The position numbers and the translations under genes were made by a program. Below are positions 53,223-62,519 of a stretch of DNA of 64,000 nucleotides, piece after piece (within the stretch, counting starts at the first letter, position 1; each line of letters opens with the position of its first letter). The stretch covers positions 310,001 to 374,000 of the forward strand of contig CAVOQT010000017.1 in NCBI GenBank assembly GCA_963698405.1, in the 5' to 3' direction. The notes beneath the pieces are model-generated. The model was not told the DNA's origin and did no database searches. It saw only the letters and a list, made by a program, of their open reading frames with translations. This DNA is from SHZI01 sp963698405. GTDB lineage: Bacteria > Pseudomonadota > Gammaproteobacteria > Steroidobacterales > GCA-2729495.

Positions 53223-55233
53223 GGCAATCCGCGGCTGGCGAGCAGCGGGCTTACCCGTTGTCGAGCACAGCTCGGTGGCGCAATTGTCATGGCTGCTGCT
53301 GCTGATCGCCGTGGTCAGCGCGCCACATATCAGGACACTGCCGTTGTGGATCTCGGCCATCATCCTGGTGGCTGCCGTCTGGCGATTGGGCGCCGCACTC
53401 AAACGCTGGCCACTGCCGGGCAAAATCCTGCGCGCCACACTCACACTTGGCAGCAGCCTCGCTGTCGGCTTCGCTTATCGGCAGATCTCCGGACTGGATG
53501 TCGGCTCCGCGCTGCTGATCCTCATGCTGGCCCTCAAACTGCTCGAAACACACAGCGCACGCGATCGCAGCCTGGTGGTGCTGATCGCATGGTTCGTGCT
53601 GTTTGCCGCATTCCTGCGCGAACAGTCACTCAGCGGCGTGCCGCTGCTGGCTGCCGGCGTGGTGGCAGGCACCCTCGCACTGCTCCAGGCAGCGCGCAGC
53701 AGCCAGGCGCTGACACCGCTGACCGGCCTGCGGCTCACCGCACGCCTGTTGATGCACGCCATACCGCTGGCGCTCGCACTGTTCCTGCTGTTTCCACGGC
53801 TGCCCGCACCTTTATGGGCCCTGCCAACAAACGGCCACAACGGCCGCACCGGACTGTCCAGCCAGATGAGTCCAGGCGACATCACCTCGCTCGCACAATC
53901 AGCTGAGGTTGCCTTCCGCGTGCGTTTCGATGGCGTACCGCCAGAACGGGCACAACTGTATTGGCGCGGACCGGTGCTGGAAAGTTTCGACGGGCGCCAC
54001 TGGCGGGCACTACCCGATTCGGCGCGCAAACAGAAAGCTGGCCGGCCAGCGCCGCAGACTCCGGCAGCCAACACCCTCTACAACTATGAAGTCGTGCTCG
54101 AAGCACACCACCAACGCTGGCTGCTGCCGCTTGAGACCCCCCTCAGCTGGGACGCAGCAGGTGCCTCATTGAGTGCGGCACACGAACTGCTGAGCAGCAA
54201 ACCGCTCACCAAGCGCCATATCTGGCGCGGGCGCTCGGCGACCACACCACGCTTCCGCGATGTCCGGGCACCCGAACCGGTCACCCTCAGCGCACCGCGC
54301 AATCCGCGTAGTGTCGCTCTCGCCAATGAGATGCGCGCTGCGGCTGGATCTGACACAGCCTATCTGCGCAGTGTGCTCGACATGTTCAGGCAGCAGGCCT
54401 TTTACTACACGCTGGAACCACCACCACTCGGCAATCATCCGGTTGACGATTTTCTGTTTCAGACTCGCCGCGGCTTCTGCGAGCACTATGCCTCGGCATT
54501 CGCAGTGCTGGCCCGGGCGGCTGGTATTCCAGCCCGGGTCGTCACCGGCTATCAGGGTGGTGAACCGAATCCGCTGGCCGACTACTGGATCGTGCGTCAG
54601 TCAGATGCACATGCGTGGACCGAGGTCTGGCTGGATGGCTACTGGCAACGCTACGACCCGACTTCCGCCGTAGCACCACAACGCGTTGAAGAAGGCATGA
54701 GCGCGGCACTACTGCCCGGTTCTTTCAGTGCACGCTTACCGCTGCTGGGCGAGAGTCCGTGGCTTGGACGCCTGGCCTTTGGCTGGGATGCACTCAATGC
54801 AAACTGGGATCGCTGGGTGCTGGCTTTCGGTCCCGATCAGCAGAATGCATTACTCGGCAAGCTCGGCTTCAACACGCCGTCACTGCGCGATCTGGCACTG
54901 GTCTGCGCCGTCACCGTTGCCGTGATACTGCTGCTCTTCACCTGGCTCACGCTACGCAATCGCGAGCGCAATCAGGATCCGCTGGAACAAAGCTGGCAGC
55001 ATCTGTGCCGGCGTCTCGCCAAACTCAGCCGCAACCGAAAACCGGCCGAAGCGCCGAGCGAATATGCAGCTGTCGTCATCGCTGCACGACCGGATCTCGC
55101 GGCTCCGCTGAACAGCCTCACAGCACTGTATCTGCGCCTGCGCTATGACAGTAGCGCGAGCCCTGCGGAGATACAGCGCTTCAGACGCCTGGTCAGGCAG
55201 TTGCAGCTTCCGCCGGCAAATGCACGCGGCTGA
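53212..55233 (+). CDS. tgpA: TgpA-type membrane transglutaminase-like protease
   Basis: Inner-membrane protein (673 aa). Several N-terminal membrane segments (DUF3488 region) are followed by a periplasmic transglutaminase-core domain with C423 (RRGFCEHYAS), H467 (SDAHAWTEVW) and D482 (RYDPT), then another membrane segment at about 563-583 and a C-terminal DUF4129-like tail. In Pseudomonas the orthologue TgpA is essential. The ATG at 53212 has GGAG ten bases upstream. The last 41 bases overlap the convergent MFS gene. Confidence 0.94.
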   Translation: MAAKAIRGWRAAGLPVVEHSSVAQLSWLLLLIAVVSAPHIRTLPLWISAIILVAAVWRLGAALKRWPLPGKILRATLTLGSSLAVGFAYRQISGLDVGSALLILMLALKLLETHSARDRSLVVLIAWFVLFAAFLREQSLSGVPLLAAGVVAGTLALLQAARSSQALTPLTGLRLTARLLMHAIPLALALFLLFPRLPAPLWALPTNGHNGRTGLSSQMSPGDITSLAQSAEVAFRVRFDGVPPERAQLYWRGPVLESFDGRHWRALPDSARKQKAGRPAPQTPAANTLYNYEVVLEAHHQRWLLPLETPLSWDAAGASLSAAHELLSSKPLTKRHIWRGRSATTPRFRDVRAPEPVTLSAPRNPRSVALANEMRAAAGSDTAYLRSVLDMFRQQAFYYTLEPPPLGNHPVDDFLFQTRRGFCEHYASAFAVLARAAGIPARVVTGYQGGEPNPLADYWIVRQSDAHAWTEVWLDGYWQRYDPTSAVAPQRVEEGMSAALLPGSFSARLPLLGESPWLGRLAFGWDALNANWDRWVLAFGPDQQNALLGKLGFNTPSLRDLALVCAVTVAVILLLFTWLTLRNRERNQDPLEQSWQHLCRRLAKLSRNRKPAEAPSEYAAVVIAARPDLAAPLNSLTALYLRLRYDSSASPAEIQRFRRLVRQLQLPPANARG

Positions 55234-56455
55234 GCAACCAGAAGCCTGCTGTAAACAGCAGCAGAATCGACAGAATACCGACGCGCTGACTGCCCGATGC
55301 CAGCGCTGCTGTTCCGGCCAGCACCGGACCGAGTATCGAGGAAAACTTGCCCATCATGTTGTAGAAGCCGAAATACTCGCCGCGGCTGTCGGCCGGAATG
55401 AGCCGGGCATAGAGCGAACGACTCAGCGACTGCACCCCACCCTGCACCAGGCCGATGGTAATCGCCAGTGCATAGAAGTGAGCTGCGGTCGTCATGAATA
55501 CTGCGGCAGTCGTCGCAACGATATAGATCGCCAGCGCCAGATAGATGCCACGGCGGGCACCTACCCGTTCGCCCAGCAAGCCGAAAGCGATGGCGGCCGG
55601 GAACCCGATGAAGTTGGTCAGCAAGATCGCGCCCGTCACATCGGTAGATGAAAGCCCCTGCGACAGGCCGTAGTCGACTGCCATCTTGATGATCGTGTAA
55701 ACCCCGTCGATGTACAGCCAGTAGGCGATCAGGAAGCGCAACAATTGCGGCTGACCGCGCACAGCCTGCAGCGTGGCGTACAACTGCCGGAAGCCGGCCC
55801 GTACACCGCCGGATGCGGGCACACGCCCGGTATTCTTCTCACGGACCCAGAACAGCAACGGCAGCGTGAATACCGCCCACCAGATCGCAACCATCAGAAA
55901 TGAAAAGCGGATGCTGGTCACCGGCGTGGCAAAACCGAAGCGTTCAGGTGCAGTGAGCATGGCGATGCTCAACACGAACAGCAGTGCACTGCCAAGATAG
56001 CCCAGTGCATAGCCCAGCGCCGACACACGGTCATAGGCCTGTGGTGGTGCGACATCGATGAGCAAGGCGTCGTACAGACTGTTTGCCGCAAAGAAGCCTA
56101 TCGAAGCGAGCACGAAGCAGGTCAGCGCCAGCAGCCAGCCACCCGGACCGACTGCCGCCAGCCCTGCGGTCGCCAGTACGCCAAGGCCGGTGAACAGCGC
56201 CAGCCAGGGTTTTCTGCGCCGCGCGCGATCGGTCATCGCACCGAGCAAGGGAGCCAGCAGGACAACCACTGCACTGGCGATCCCGTTACCCACACCGAGA
56301 CGAAACGTGGTCAGCGGCGAGGCTGCACCATCGTTCCAGAAACTGCCCAGCATGAGCGGTACGAATACGGTGACCACCAGCAGTGAAAATGCTGAATTTG
56401 CCCAGTCATAAAATGCCCAGGCCAGAACCGGTCGATTGCGCCAAAGCGATAGCAT
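55193..56455 (-). CDS. MFS transporter, UMF1/Atg22-like
   Basis: A 420-residue membrane protein with 12 predicted segments. The N terminus RNRPVLAWAFYDWANSAFSL and the loop GAMTDRARRRKPWL are typical of the UMF1 (Atg22-like) branch. Further hallmarks are DRVSALGYALGYLGSALLF and LSRSLYARLIPADSRGEYFGFYN read in pieces. Some relatives export amino acids or are involved in stress; the substrate here is unknown. Its 3' end overlaps tgpA on the opposite strand. Confidence 0.88.
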   Translation of the reverse strand: MLSLWRNRPVLAWAFYDWANSAFSLLVVTVFVPLMLGSFWNDGAASPLTTFRLGVGNGIASAVVVLLAPLLGAMTDRARRRKPWLALFTGLGVLATAGLAAVGPGGWLLALTCFVLASIGFFAANSLYDALLIDVAPPQAYDRVSALGYALGYLGSALLFVLSIAMLTAPERFGFATPVTSIRFSFLMVAIWWAVFTLPLLFWVREKNTGRVPASGGVRAGFRQLYATLQAVRGQPQLLRFLIAYWLYIDGVYTIIKMAVDYGLSQGLSSTDVTGAILLTNFIGFPAAIAFGLLGERVGARRGIYLALAIYIVATTAAVFMTTAAHFYALAITIGLVQGGVQSLSRSLYARLIPADSRGEYFGFYNMMGKFSSILGPVLAGTAALASGSQRVGILSILLLFTAGFWLLSRVHLPAEAATA

Positions 56456-56467
56456 GCAGGGCAGGAT

Positions 56468-56944
56468 TCAGCGCTGGCGCCGCAAGCGCCGCACCAGCAC
56501 CACCGCATCCTCAGCACCGCCCACCGCCCGGTAATACGCACGGCGCCGACCGATCACCTGAAAACCGGCGCCGTTATACAGCGCAAGCGCTGCACGATTG
56601 CTCGGCCGCACCTCGAGATACAAGCCCTCTACACCCGCCCCTTGGGCCAGATCCAGCATGTGATCGAGCAAGCGCCGTCCGTGTCCCTGACCACGTGCTG
56701 ATTCCGCCAGAGCAAGATTGAGCAGATGCGCCTCACCAGCAGCCACCGACATGATTCCGTAGCCGATCACCGCCGTCCCCTGCTCCAGAACCAGGCTGGT
56801 ATATCCAGCCAGCAGACAATCGCGAAATATGCCGGGACTCCAGGGGAATTCATAAGCACTGCGCTCGATGCCCGCGACCGTAGCCAGATCCGTCTGCCGC
56901 ATCTCGCGAATGAGGGCCGGAAAAAATCGGGGTTCCGCGCTCAT
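56468..56944 (-). CDS. rimI: Ribosomal protein S18-alanine N-acetyltransferase RimI
   Basis: GNAT enzyme (158 aa) that acetylates the N-terminal alanine of S18. It has MRQTDLATVAGIERSAYEFPW, the acetyl-CoA loop ARGQGHGRRLLDHML and the RPSNRAALALYNGAGFQVIGRR stretch typical of RimI. Downstream it neighbours the MFS gene; upstream is the uracil-DNA glycosylase. In many genomes rimI stands near tsaB; tsaE is present in this window but far away. Confidence 0.92.
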   Translation of the reverse strand: MSAEPRFFPALIREMRQTDLATVAGIERSAYEFPWSPGIFRDCLLAGYTSLVLEQGTAVIGYGIMSVAAGEAHLLNLALAESARGQGHGRRLLDHMLDLAQGAGVEGLYLEVRPSNRAALALYNGAGFQVIGRRRAYYRAVGGAEDAVVLVRRLRRQR

Positions 56945-56956
56945 GCAAAACGCTCG

Positions 56957-57652
56957 CTACAACGGTGCCACGATACTGCGCGCCAGGCACAGATCGTCCC
57001 ACGCACGTGCTTTCTGAGTGGGACTGCGCAACAGATAGGCCGGGTGGTAGGTCACTACAACCGGTATCTTTGCCAAACCATATTCGTGTGGCTGTCCGCG
57101 CAACTTGCCGATTGGCGTATCTACCTGCAAAAGGCTCTGCGCTGCGATCCGCCCAACCGCAAGGATCAGCCCAGGCTGGACCAGGGCTATCTGTCGCTGC
57201 AGATAACCATCACAACTCTTTGTTTCTTCAGGCTTTGGGTCTCTGTTTTCCGGGGGGCGGCATTTCAGGATATTGGCGATAAACACCTGCTCACGGGACA
57301 GCCCAGCCGCACGCAGCATCTCGGTCAGCAACTGACCGGCGCGTCCAACGAAAGGCTCACCCTGTCGATCCTCATCGGCACCCGGTGCCTCGCCGATCAC
57401 CAGCCAGCGCGCATCGTGTGCACCGGTACCAAACACGGTACGGGTCCGCGTCTGGTGCAAGGCACAGCGGGTACAGGCGGCAACCTCGGCTTCCAGCGCA
57501 TCCCAAGCCCCCACTGCTGCGGATGGCTGTTCGTCCGTATGCGTCGACGCGATGCGCGGCACCCAGATCTGTATACCCATGGCTGCCAGCGCCTGCTGCT
57601 GGCGTGGTCCGGGCCGGGATCTGGCTTTACTGCGCTCCACCACCAGGCTCAC
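56957..57652 (-). CDS. Uracil-DNA glycosylase, family 4
   Basis: Fe-S uracil-DNA glycosylase (231 aa). It has the cysteines CTRC, the motif VIGEAPGADEDRQGEPFVGRAGQLL, NILKCRPPENRDPKPEE, the later cysteine in KSCDGYL and the HPAYLLRSPTQK motif, which together define UDG family 4. The GTG at 57652 overlaps the pssA stop by four bases; the longer frame to 57754 lies in pssA. A proline/glutamine-rich N-terminal extension before the Fe-S domain is visible. Confidence 0.93.
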   Translation of the reverse strand: MSLVVERSKARSRPGPRQQQALAAMGIQIWVPRIASTHTDEQPSAAVGAWDALEAEVAACTRCALHQTRTRTVFGTGAHDARWLVIGEAPGADEDRQGEPFVGRAGQLLTEMLRAAGLSREQVFIANILKCRPPENRDPKPEETKSCDGYLQRQIALVQPGLILAVGRIAAQSLLQVDTPIGKLRGQPHEYGLAKIPVVVTYHPAYLLRSPTQKARAWDDLCLARSIVAPL

Positions 57653-58449
57653 TGCTCCGATGGCGGCGCAGACTCGTTGTGGCGCGCGCGGCTGGACTGC
57701 CGACGCCTGCGTCGCCACAAACTGACCACGATGCCAGACAGCGCGTAAGTGCATGCCAGAAAGAAGCAGACGCGCGGCGGGTCGATGGCAATGAGCACGA
57801 AGATCAGCGGAATGATGAGTACATATGCGAAGGAGATACGCCCGCGTGGGCTAAGGCTCTTGAAGCTGTAATACGCCAGCCGCGAGACCATCAGCGCACC
57901 TGCCAGCACGGTAAGCGCCGTAACGAAAGCGAGTGTAGGCAATGCGTCGATGTCGAGATCAGCGGCTACCCAGACCATGCTCGCGATCAGCCCCGCCGCC
58001 GATGGGCTCGGCAGTCCTTCGAAAAAGCGCCGATCGACGGTCTTCGCCATCACGTTGAAACGCGCCAGCCGAAGCGCAGCTGCGACCGCATACAGAAAAG
58101 CCGCCAGCCAGCCCAGCTTGCCCCAGGCCCAACCATAGCCGACCAGCGCCTTGAGTCCCCACTGGTAGACGATAATCGCCGGAGCCATGCCAAAGGCAAC
58201 CATATCGGCCAGGCTGTCGTACTGCTTGCCGAATTCGGATTCGGTATTGGTCAGACGTGCCAGCCTGCCATCCATGCCGTCGAGCAGGCCGGCGACGAAG
58301 ATCGCGATCGCTGCCGGCTGATAGTTGCCATCAATCGCCGCGACGATGCCGTAGAAACCGGCAAACAGGGTACCGGTCGTGAACAGGTTCGGCAGCAGAT
58401 AAATCGCGCGCCGACGCGGGTGACTGTCTGTGTCTTCGGTTTCGTGCAT
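57649..58449 (-). CDS. pssA: CDP-diacylglycerol-serine O-phosphatidyltransferase
   Basis: Membrane enzyme making phosphatidylserine (266 aa, about seven segments). It has the CDP-alcohol signature DGMDGRLARLTNTESEFG followed by KQYDSLADMVAFG, and RFNVMAKTVDRRFFEGLPSP, the PssA-specific continuation. This is the CDP-OH-P (Bacillus-type) enzyme, not the phospholipase D-type PssA of E. coli. I chose the ATG at 58449 with AAGGGACG before it. The stop overlaps the UDG start. Confidence 0.93.
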   Translation of the reverse strand: MHETEDTDSHPRRRAIYLLPNLFTTGTLFAGFYGIVAAIDGNYQPAAIAIFVAGLLDGMDGRLARLTNTESEFGKQYDSLADMVAFGMAPAIIVYQWGLKALVGYGWAWGKLGWLAAFLYAVAAALRLARFNVMAKTVDRRFFEGLPSPSAAGLIASMVWVAADLDIDALPTLAFVTALTVLAGALMVSRLAYYSFKSLSPRGRISFAYVLIIPLIFVLIAIDPPRVCFFLACTYALSGIVVSLWRRRRRQSSRARHNESAPPSEQ

Positions 58450-58506
58450 CGTCCCTTCCCGCATATCTGCCGACATAGTGCCATGCACAGACGGCCGGTT
58501 GTACAT

Positions 58507-59079
58507 TCAGGGCATCTTGACCCGGGTGACCTCGAAGCCCTTGAGCCTGCTCATGCGCTCAACCCAGGCAAGCACATTCGGACATGCCTGGTAGTCGAGC
58601 TGGCGGCCGAGCTTGGTCATCAGATAGGCAGCAATCGCAAAGTCGGCGACCGTCAGTGCACCCAGAAGATATTCCCGGCCAGCCAACTGCTGCTCGAGAA
58701 TCTTCAGCAGGGGCGTCACTGTAGACACATCAGTCTCGGCACCGGTTTTCAGCGCACCCAGGGCGGACACCAGGTGACAGCTCTGCCAGTGCAGCCAGCG
58801 GTCCACCTCGGCACGCCCGCGCGCATCGGCAGGCAATGTGCCGGTCTCGGGGAATTTCGTCGCGAGGTAAGTCAGGATCGCATTCGACTCCCAGAGATTG
58901 AAATCCCCGTCTGTCAGTGCGGGCACCTTGCCCATCGGGTTGATGGCCAGAAAGGCCGGACTCTGCGTTTCCTTGTCCTTGAAGCTCACCAGATGAATAT
59001 CGACATCCAGATCGAAGTGCCGGACAAAGGCCTCGACCTTCCGGTTATTCGGCGTGATGGTAAAAGTATAAAGGCGCAT
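58507..59079 (-). CDS. Glutathione S-transferase family protein
   Basis: A 190-residue GST fold protein. The thioredoxin-like N-terminal domain (MRLYTFTITPNNRKV, NPMGKVPALTDGDFNLWESNAI with the glutathione-contacting P-A-L and ES) is followed by the helical C-terminal domain (LLGALTVADFAIAAYLM). The catalytic residue is not certain; the segment TPNNRK replaces the serine or cysteine of some classes. It lies between pssA and the divergent proS. A detoxification or redox role is likely; the substrate is unknown. Confidence 0.9.
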   Translation of the reverse strand: MRLYTFTITPNNRKVEAFVRHFDLDVDIHLVSFKDKETQSPAFLAINPMGKVPALTDGDFNLWESNAILTYLATKFPETGTLPADARGRAEVDRWLHWQSCHLVSALGALKTGAETDVSTVTPLLKILEQQLAGREYLLGALTVADFAIAAYLMTKLGRQLDYQACPNVLAWVERMSRLKGFEVTRVKMP

Positions 59080-59213
59080 GACCCGCTCCCGTATTCCGGC
59101 TACTTGCCGGACAGTGACATGCGGTGATTATCCGCCATTGTGCAGCTGAGGGGCTAGAATGCCTGCCGGCCACACAGCCGCCCCGCAATACACGCCCTGA
59201 AGGATCCTTACGC

Positions 59214-60935
59214 ATGCGACTGACGCAACTGCCACTGACCACATTCAAGGAAGTTCCGGCAGATGCCGAGATCGTCAGCCATCAACTGATGCTGCGTGCC
59301 GGCCTTATCCGCCGCCTGTCCTCGGGACTCTTCAGCTGGATGCCGCTCGGCCTGCGCGCACTGCGCAAGGTCGAGCAGATCATCCGCGAGGAAATGGATC
59401 GCGCCGGTGCACTCGAGATCATGATGCCGGTGGTCCAGCCCGCCGAACTCTGGAAGGAAACCGGCCGCTGGGACATTTACGGTGACCTGCTGCTGCGCAT
59501 TCGCGACCGGCACGATCGCGACTATTGTTTTGCGCCAACCGCCGAAGAAGTCGTCACGGAGATCGCACGGCGTGAGTTGCGCAGCTACAAGCAGCTGCCG
59601 GTCAACTACTACCAGATCAACACCAAATTCCGTGACGAGATCCGGCCGCGTTTCGGCGTGATGCGCGCCCGCGAGTTCGTGATGAAGGACGCCTACTCTT
59701 TTCACCTCGATCAGGCCTCGCTCGACGATAGTTACGAGCGCATGGCAGAAGCCTATACGCGCATCTTCACGCGCCTCGGATTGCGTTTTCGCAAGGTCGA
59801 CGCCCATGGTGGCGAGATCGGCGGCTCAAAGTCACAGGAATTTCACGTGCTCGCTGAGTCCGGCGAAGACCAGATCGCATGGTGCGCGGGCGACAGCTTT
59901 GCGGCCAATGTCGAACTGGCTCCCGCTCTCGCCCCGCACTCAGCAAGGCCCACTGCGGGCATGGCGCTGGCGCATGTGCCCACGCCCGGTGTACGCAGCA
60001 TCGATGAGGTCGCCGCACATCTGAAGATCGCCACACAGCAATGCCTGAAGACCCTGATCGTGGAAGGCAGCGAGGGTGGACTCATCGCGCTGTGCCTGCG
60101 CGGCGACCACGAACTCAATCCGCTCAAGGCCGAACGATTGCCCGGCATCGCCAGTCCGCTGCGTATGGCGGCACCCGAACGCGTACTCACCGAACTCGGC
60201 GCACCGGTCGGTTCACTGGGACCCGTCGGCCTGAGTATCCCGCTGTTTGCCGATCACAGCGCTCTGGTCATGGCTGATTTCGCCTGCGGCGCCAATACAC
60301 CGGACACCCATCTGACTGGCGTCAACTGGCAACGCGATCTGCCGGAACCGGCAGCACACGATATACGCAATGTCGTTGAAGGCGACCTGAGCCCGGGCGG
60401 TGGCGGCACGCTGTCGATCGCACGCGGTGTCGAGGTCGGACATATCTTCCAGCTGGGCGACAAGTACAGCCAGAGCATGCATGCAACGGTGCTCGACCAG
60501 GACGGCAAGGAACGGGTCATGACCATGGGCTGCTACGGTATTGGCGTCTCGCGGATACTCGGCGCAGCGATCGAGCAGAACCACGATGCCAACGGCATCA
60601 TCTGGCCCGAGCCGATGAGCCCGTATGCGGTCATGCTGATCGAACTCAATCCGAAAAAGTCGGAGTCCGTCACGGCAGCCGTGCAGAAGCTGTACAAGGA
60701 TCTGCTTGCCGCCGGCATCGAGGTACTCTTTGATGACCGCGATGCCCGCCCAGGCGTAAAGTTTGCGGATGCAGACCTGCTGGGCATTCCGCACCGTATC
60801 GTGGTCGGTGAACGGGGCGTCAAGGACGGCAAGGCTGAGTACCGGAACCGGCAAAGTGGCGCCGAGGAGCAGACAGCACTTGAAGACGTGGTGGAATTTC
60901 TGCGCAAGCAGCAGTCGTCAGCTGCCCAGGGTTAG
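59214..60935 (+). CDS. proS: Prolyl-tRNA synthetase
   Basis: Bacterial-type class II synthetase for tRNA-Pro (573 aa). It shows motif 1 and 2 regions (GALEIMMPVVQPAELWKETGRW in pieces, FRDEIRPRFGVMRAREFVMKDAYSFH in pieces), an inserted YbaK-like editing domain (about 225-400), motif 3 GCYGIGVSRILGA and an anticodon-binding domain. The ATG at 59214 has AAGGAT nine bases upstream. A -10-like TAGAAT lies at 59155-59160. The 3' end overlaps the lytic transglycosylase gene by 56 bases. Confidence 0.97.
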   Translation: MRLTQLPLTTFKEVPADAEIVSHQLMLRAGLIRRLSSGLFSWMPLGLRALRKVEQIIREEMDRAGALEIMMPVVQPAELWKETGRWDIYGDLLLRIRDRHDRDYCFAPTAEEVVTEIARRELRSYKQLPVNYYQINTKFRDEIRPRFGVMRAREFVMKDAYSFHLDQASLDDSYERMAEAYTRIFTRLGLRFRKVDAHGGEIGGSKSQEFHVLAESGEDQIAWCAGDSFAANVELAPALAPHSARPTAGMALAHVPTPGVRSIDEVAAHLKIATQQCLKTLIVEGSEGGLIALCLRGDHELNPLKAERLPGIASPLRMAAPERVLTELGAPVGSLGPVGLSIPLFADHSALVMADFACGANTPDTHLTGVNWQRDLPEPAAHDIRNVVEGDLSPGGGGTLSIARGVEVGHIFQLGDKYSQSMHATVLDQDGKERVMTMGCYGIGVSRILGAAIEQNHDANGIIWPEPMSPYAVMLIELNPKKSESVTAAVQKLYKDLLAAGIEVLFDDRDARPGVKFADADLLGIPHRIVVGERGVKDGKAEYRNRQSGAEEQTALEDVVEFLRKQQSSAAQG

Positions 60936-61512
60936 CGCCGGCGGCCTGCTGGCACTGGGCACACTGCTCACCGTCAGCCTGCTCGCCCCCGCCGCTGCAA
61001 CGGCTGCCAGCCAGGAGCACGATCCTGCTCTGCGCCTGCGACTGCAGGCAGCACTCGCTGAACCCATCAGCTTTGAGGACCGCTATGACGCCGAGGTCTG
61101 GCTGACCGACATGGCCAGCCGTCTCGCACGCAAGGTCCCCGACCCGGAGGAGCGGATCGAAATCCTGCAGGCCGTACACCGCGAAGCGGTGCGCGCAAAG
61201 CTGCCGCCGGAGATGGTGCTGGCAGTCATCGATGTGGAGAGCGGTTTCCAGCGCTATGCCGTATCGCGCGCCAATGCACAGGGCCTGATGCAGATCATGC
61301 GTTTCTGGCTCAAGGAACTGGAGATGCCGGGCCACTCCCTGCTCGACATCCAGGACAACATCCGCATGGGCTGCACGATTCTGCGTTACTACTACGACAT
61401 GGAAAACGGCAACTGGAACCGGGCTCTGGCGCGCTACAACGGCAGCCTCGGCAGTCAGAAATATCCCAACCTGGTGTTCGACCGGCTGCAGTCCCGCTGG
61501 TACAAGCAATAA
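60880..61512 (+). CDS. Lytic transglycosylase, SLT domain
   Basis: Secreted peptidoglycan-cleaving enzyme (210 aa). A signal peptide (basic start, hydrophobic core LLALGTLLTVSLLAPAAATA) is followed by the SLT domain with the catalytic glutamate E120 in VIDVESGFQRYA, GLMQIM, DNIRMGCTILRYYYD and ARYNGS. I chose the TTG at 60880 because AGGAG lies ten bases upstream and the product gets a clean signal peptide; it starts inside proS, 56 bases before the proS stop. It is convergent with acylphosphatase (10-base gap). Confidence 0.9.
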   Translation: MKTWWNFCASSSRQLPRVSAGGLLALGTLLTVSLLAPAAATAASQEHDPALRLRLQAALAEPISFEDRYDAEVWLTDMASRLARKVPDPEERIEILQAVHREAVRAKLPPEMVLAVIDVESGFQRYAVSRANAQGLMQIMRFWLKELEMPGHSLLDIQDNIRMGCTILRYYYDMENGNWNRALARYNGSLGSQKYPNLVFDRLQSRWYKQ

Positions 61513-61522
61513 CAGCTGTCAG

Positions 61523-61807
61523 TCAGCCGGTACGAAAATCGGATAGCGCGGCGTAATCATTCGCGGCCGCCTCACTCGCTTCAACCGCTGCCACACGGGC
61601 ACGTGGCGGACCCTGCCACAACCAGTCGCTCAGTTGCGCCACGGCTTCAGGCGTACCGATCGCGAGTACTTCGACCCGGCCGTCAGGCAGATTCTTCGCC
61701 CAGCCACGCAACTGCAATTGCTCAGCCTGGCGGGCCGTGCTCGCGCGAAAAAATACGCCCTGCACGGTGCCGGACACCAGAAATCGACGACAGACGACAG
61801 GCACCAT
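61523..61807 (-). CDS. acyP: Acylphosphatase
   Basis: Small enzyme (94 aa) hydrolysing acyl phosphates. It has the phosphate loop SGTVQGVFFRAST with the catalytic arginine, and WAKNLPDGRVEVLAIG with the catalytic asparagine. The usual length for the family. The ATG at 61807 has no good Shine-Dalgarno; TATATAA stands immediately before it. Confidence 0.96.
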   Translation of the reverse strand: MVPVVCRRFLVSGTVQGVFFRASTARQAEQLQLRGWAKNLPDGRVEVLAIGTPEAVAQLSDWLWQGPPRARVAAVEASEAAANDYAALSDFRTG

Positions 61808-61913
61808 TTATATACAGCCACGCCAGGAGATGGAGCCGCCGCACGCTACGAGTTCCATGCGGTATCCGTCAAGCCATACACTGCCCGCCACGATTCACAG
61901 TAAGCTGGCGACC

Positions 61914-62516
61914 ATGTCTGAAGTACTCGTCCTTTACTACTCAAGAAACGGCTCGGTGGCGGCACTCGCCAGCCAGGTCGCCCGTGGCATCAATGCCGTC
62001 ACCGGTGTCAGTGCCTGCCTGCGCACGGTTCCCTCCGTCACATCCGGGGTTGGCGCACGCATGCCGGAGGTACCCGCCGAAGGCGCGCCCTACGTCACCA
62101 GCCAGGATCTGCAACGCTGTGCCGGACTGGTGCTCGGCAGTCCCACTCGTTTCGGCAATATGGCCGCCGCACTGAAGTACTTCATCGATGGCACCAGCAG
62201 CGAGTGGCTGGCCGGCACGCTGCGCGGCAAGCCGGCCGGTGTATTCACTTCCAGCAGTTCATTGCATGGCGGCCAGGAAAGCACGCTGCTGAGCATGGCC
62301 CTGCCACTCCTGCACCACGGCATGCTGCTGGTCGGTATTCCGTACTCGGAAAATGCGCTGACGAGTACGCGCGGCGGCGGTGGCCCCTACGGGGCAAGCC
62401 ATTTTGCACCGGATGCCAGCCAGACTGAACCGAGCCCCGACGAAGCACGCATCGCACAGCACCTGGGTCGGCGTGTTGCGGAAGCTGCGCTGCGCCTTGA
62501 GGGCTGGGAACGCTGA
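61914..62516 (+). CDS. wrbA: WrbA-like NAD(P)H:quinone oxidoreductase
   Basis: Flavodoxin-fold FMN protein (200 aa). It has the phosphate-binding LVLYYSRNGSVAALASQVA, SPTRFGNMAAALKYFIDGT and FTSSSSLHGGQESTLLSMALPLLHHGM in pieces, the WrbA signature. It probably gives two-electron reduction of quinones. The ATG at 61914 fits the family start; upstream sequence in frame lies over acyP and is ignored. It is convergent with hda across three bases. Confidence 0.93.
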   Translation: MSEVLVLYYSRNGSVAALASQVARGINAVTGVSACLRTVPSVTSGVGARMPEVPAEGAPYVTSQDLQRCAGLVLGSPTRFGNMAAALKYFIDGTSSEWLAGTLRGKPAGVFTSSSSLHGGQESTLLSMALPLLHHGMLLVGIPYSENALTSTRGGGGPYGASHFAPDASQTEPSPDEARIAQHLGRRVAEAALRLEGWER

Positions 62517-62519
62517 GGC

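Noticed and set aside
57385..59127. A 580-codon plus-strand open frame
   Set aside because: It lies opposite UDG, pssA and the glutathione S-transferase. Composition and lack of motifs show an antisense shadow.
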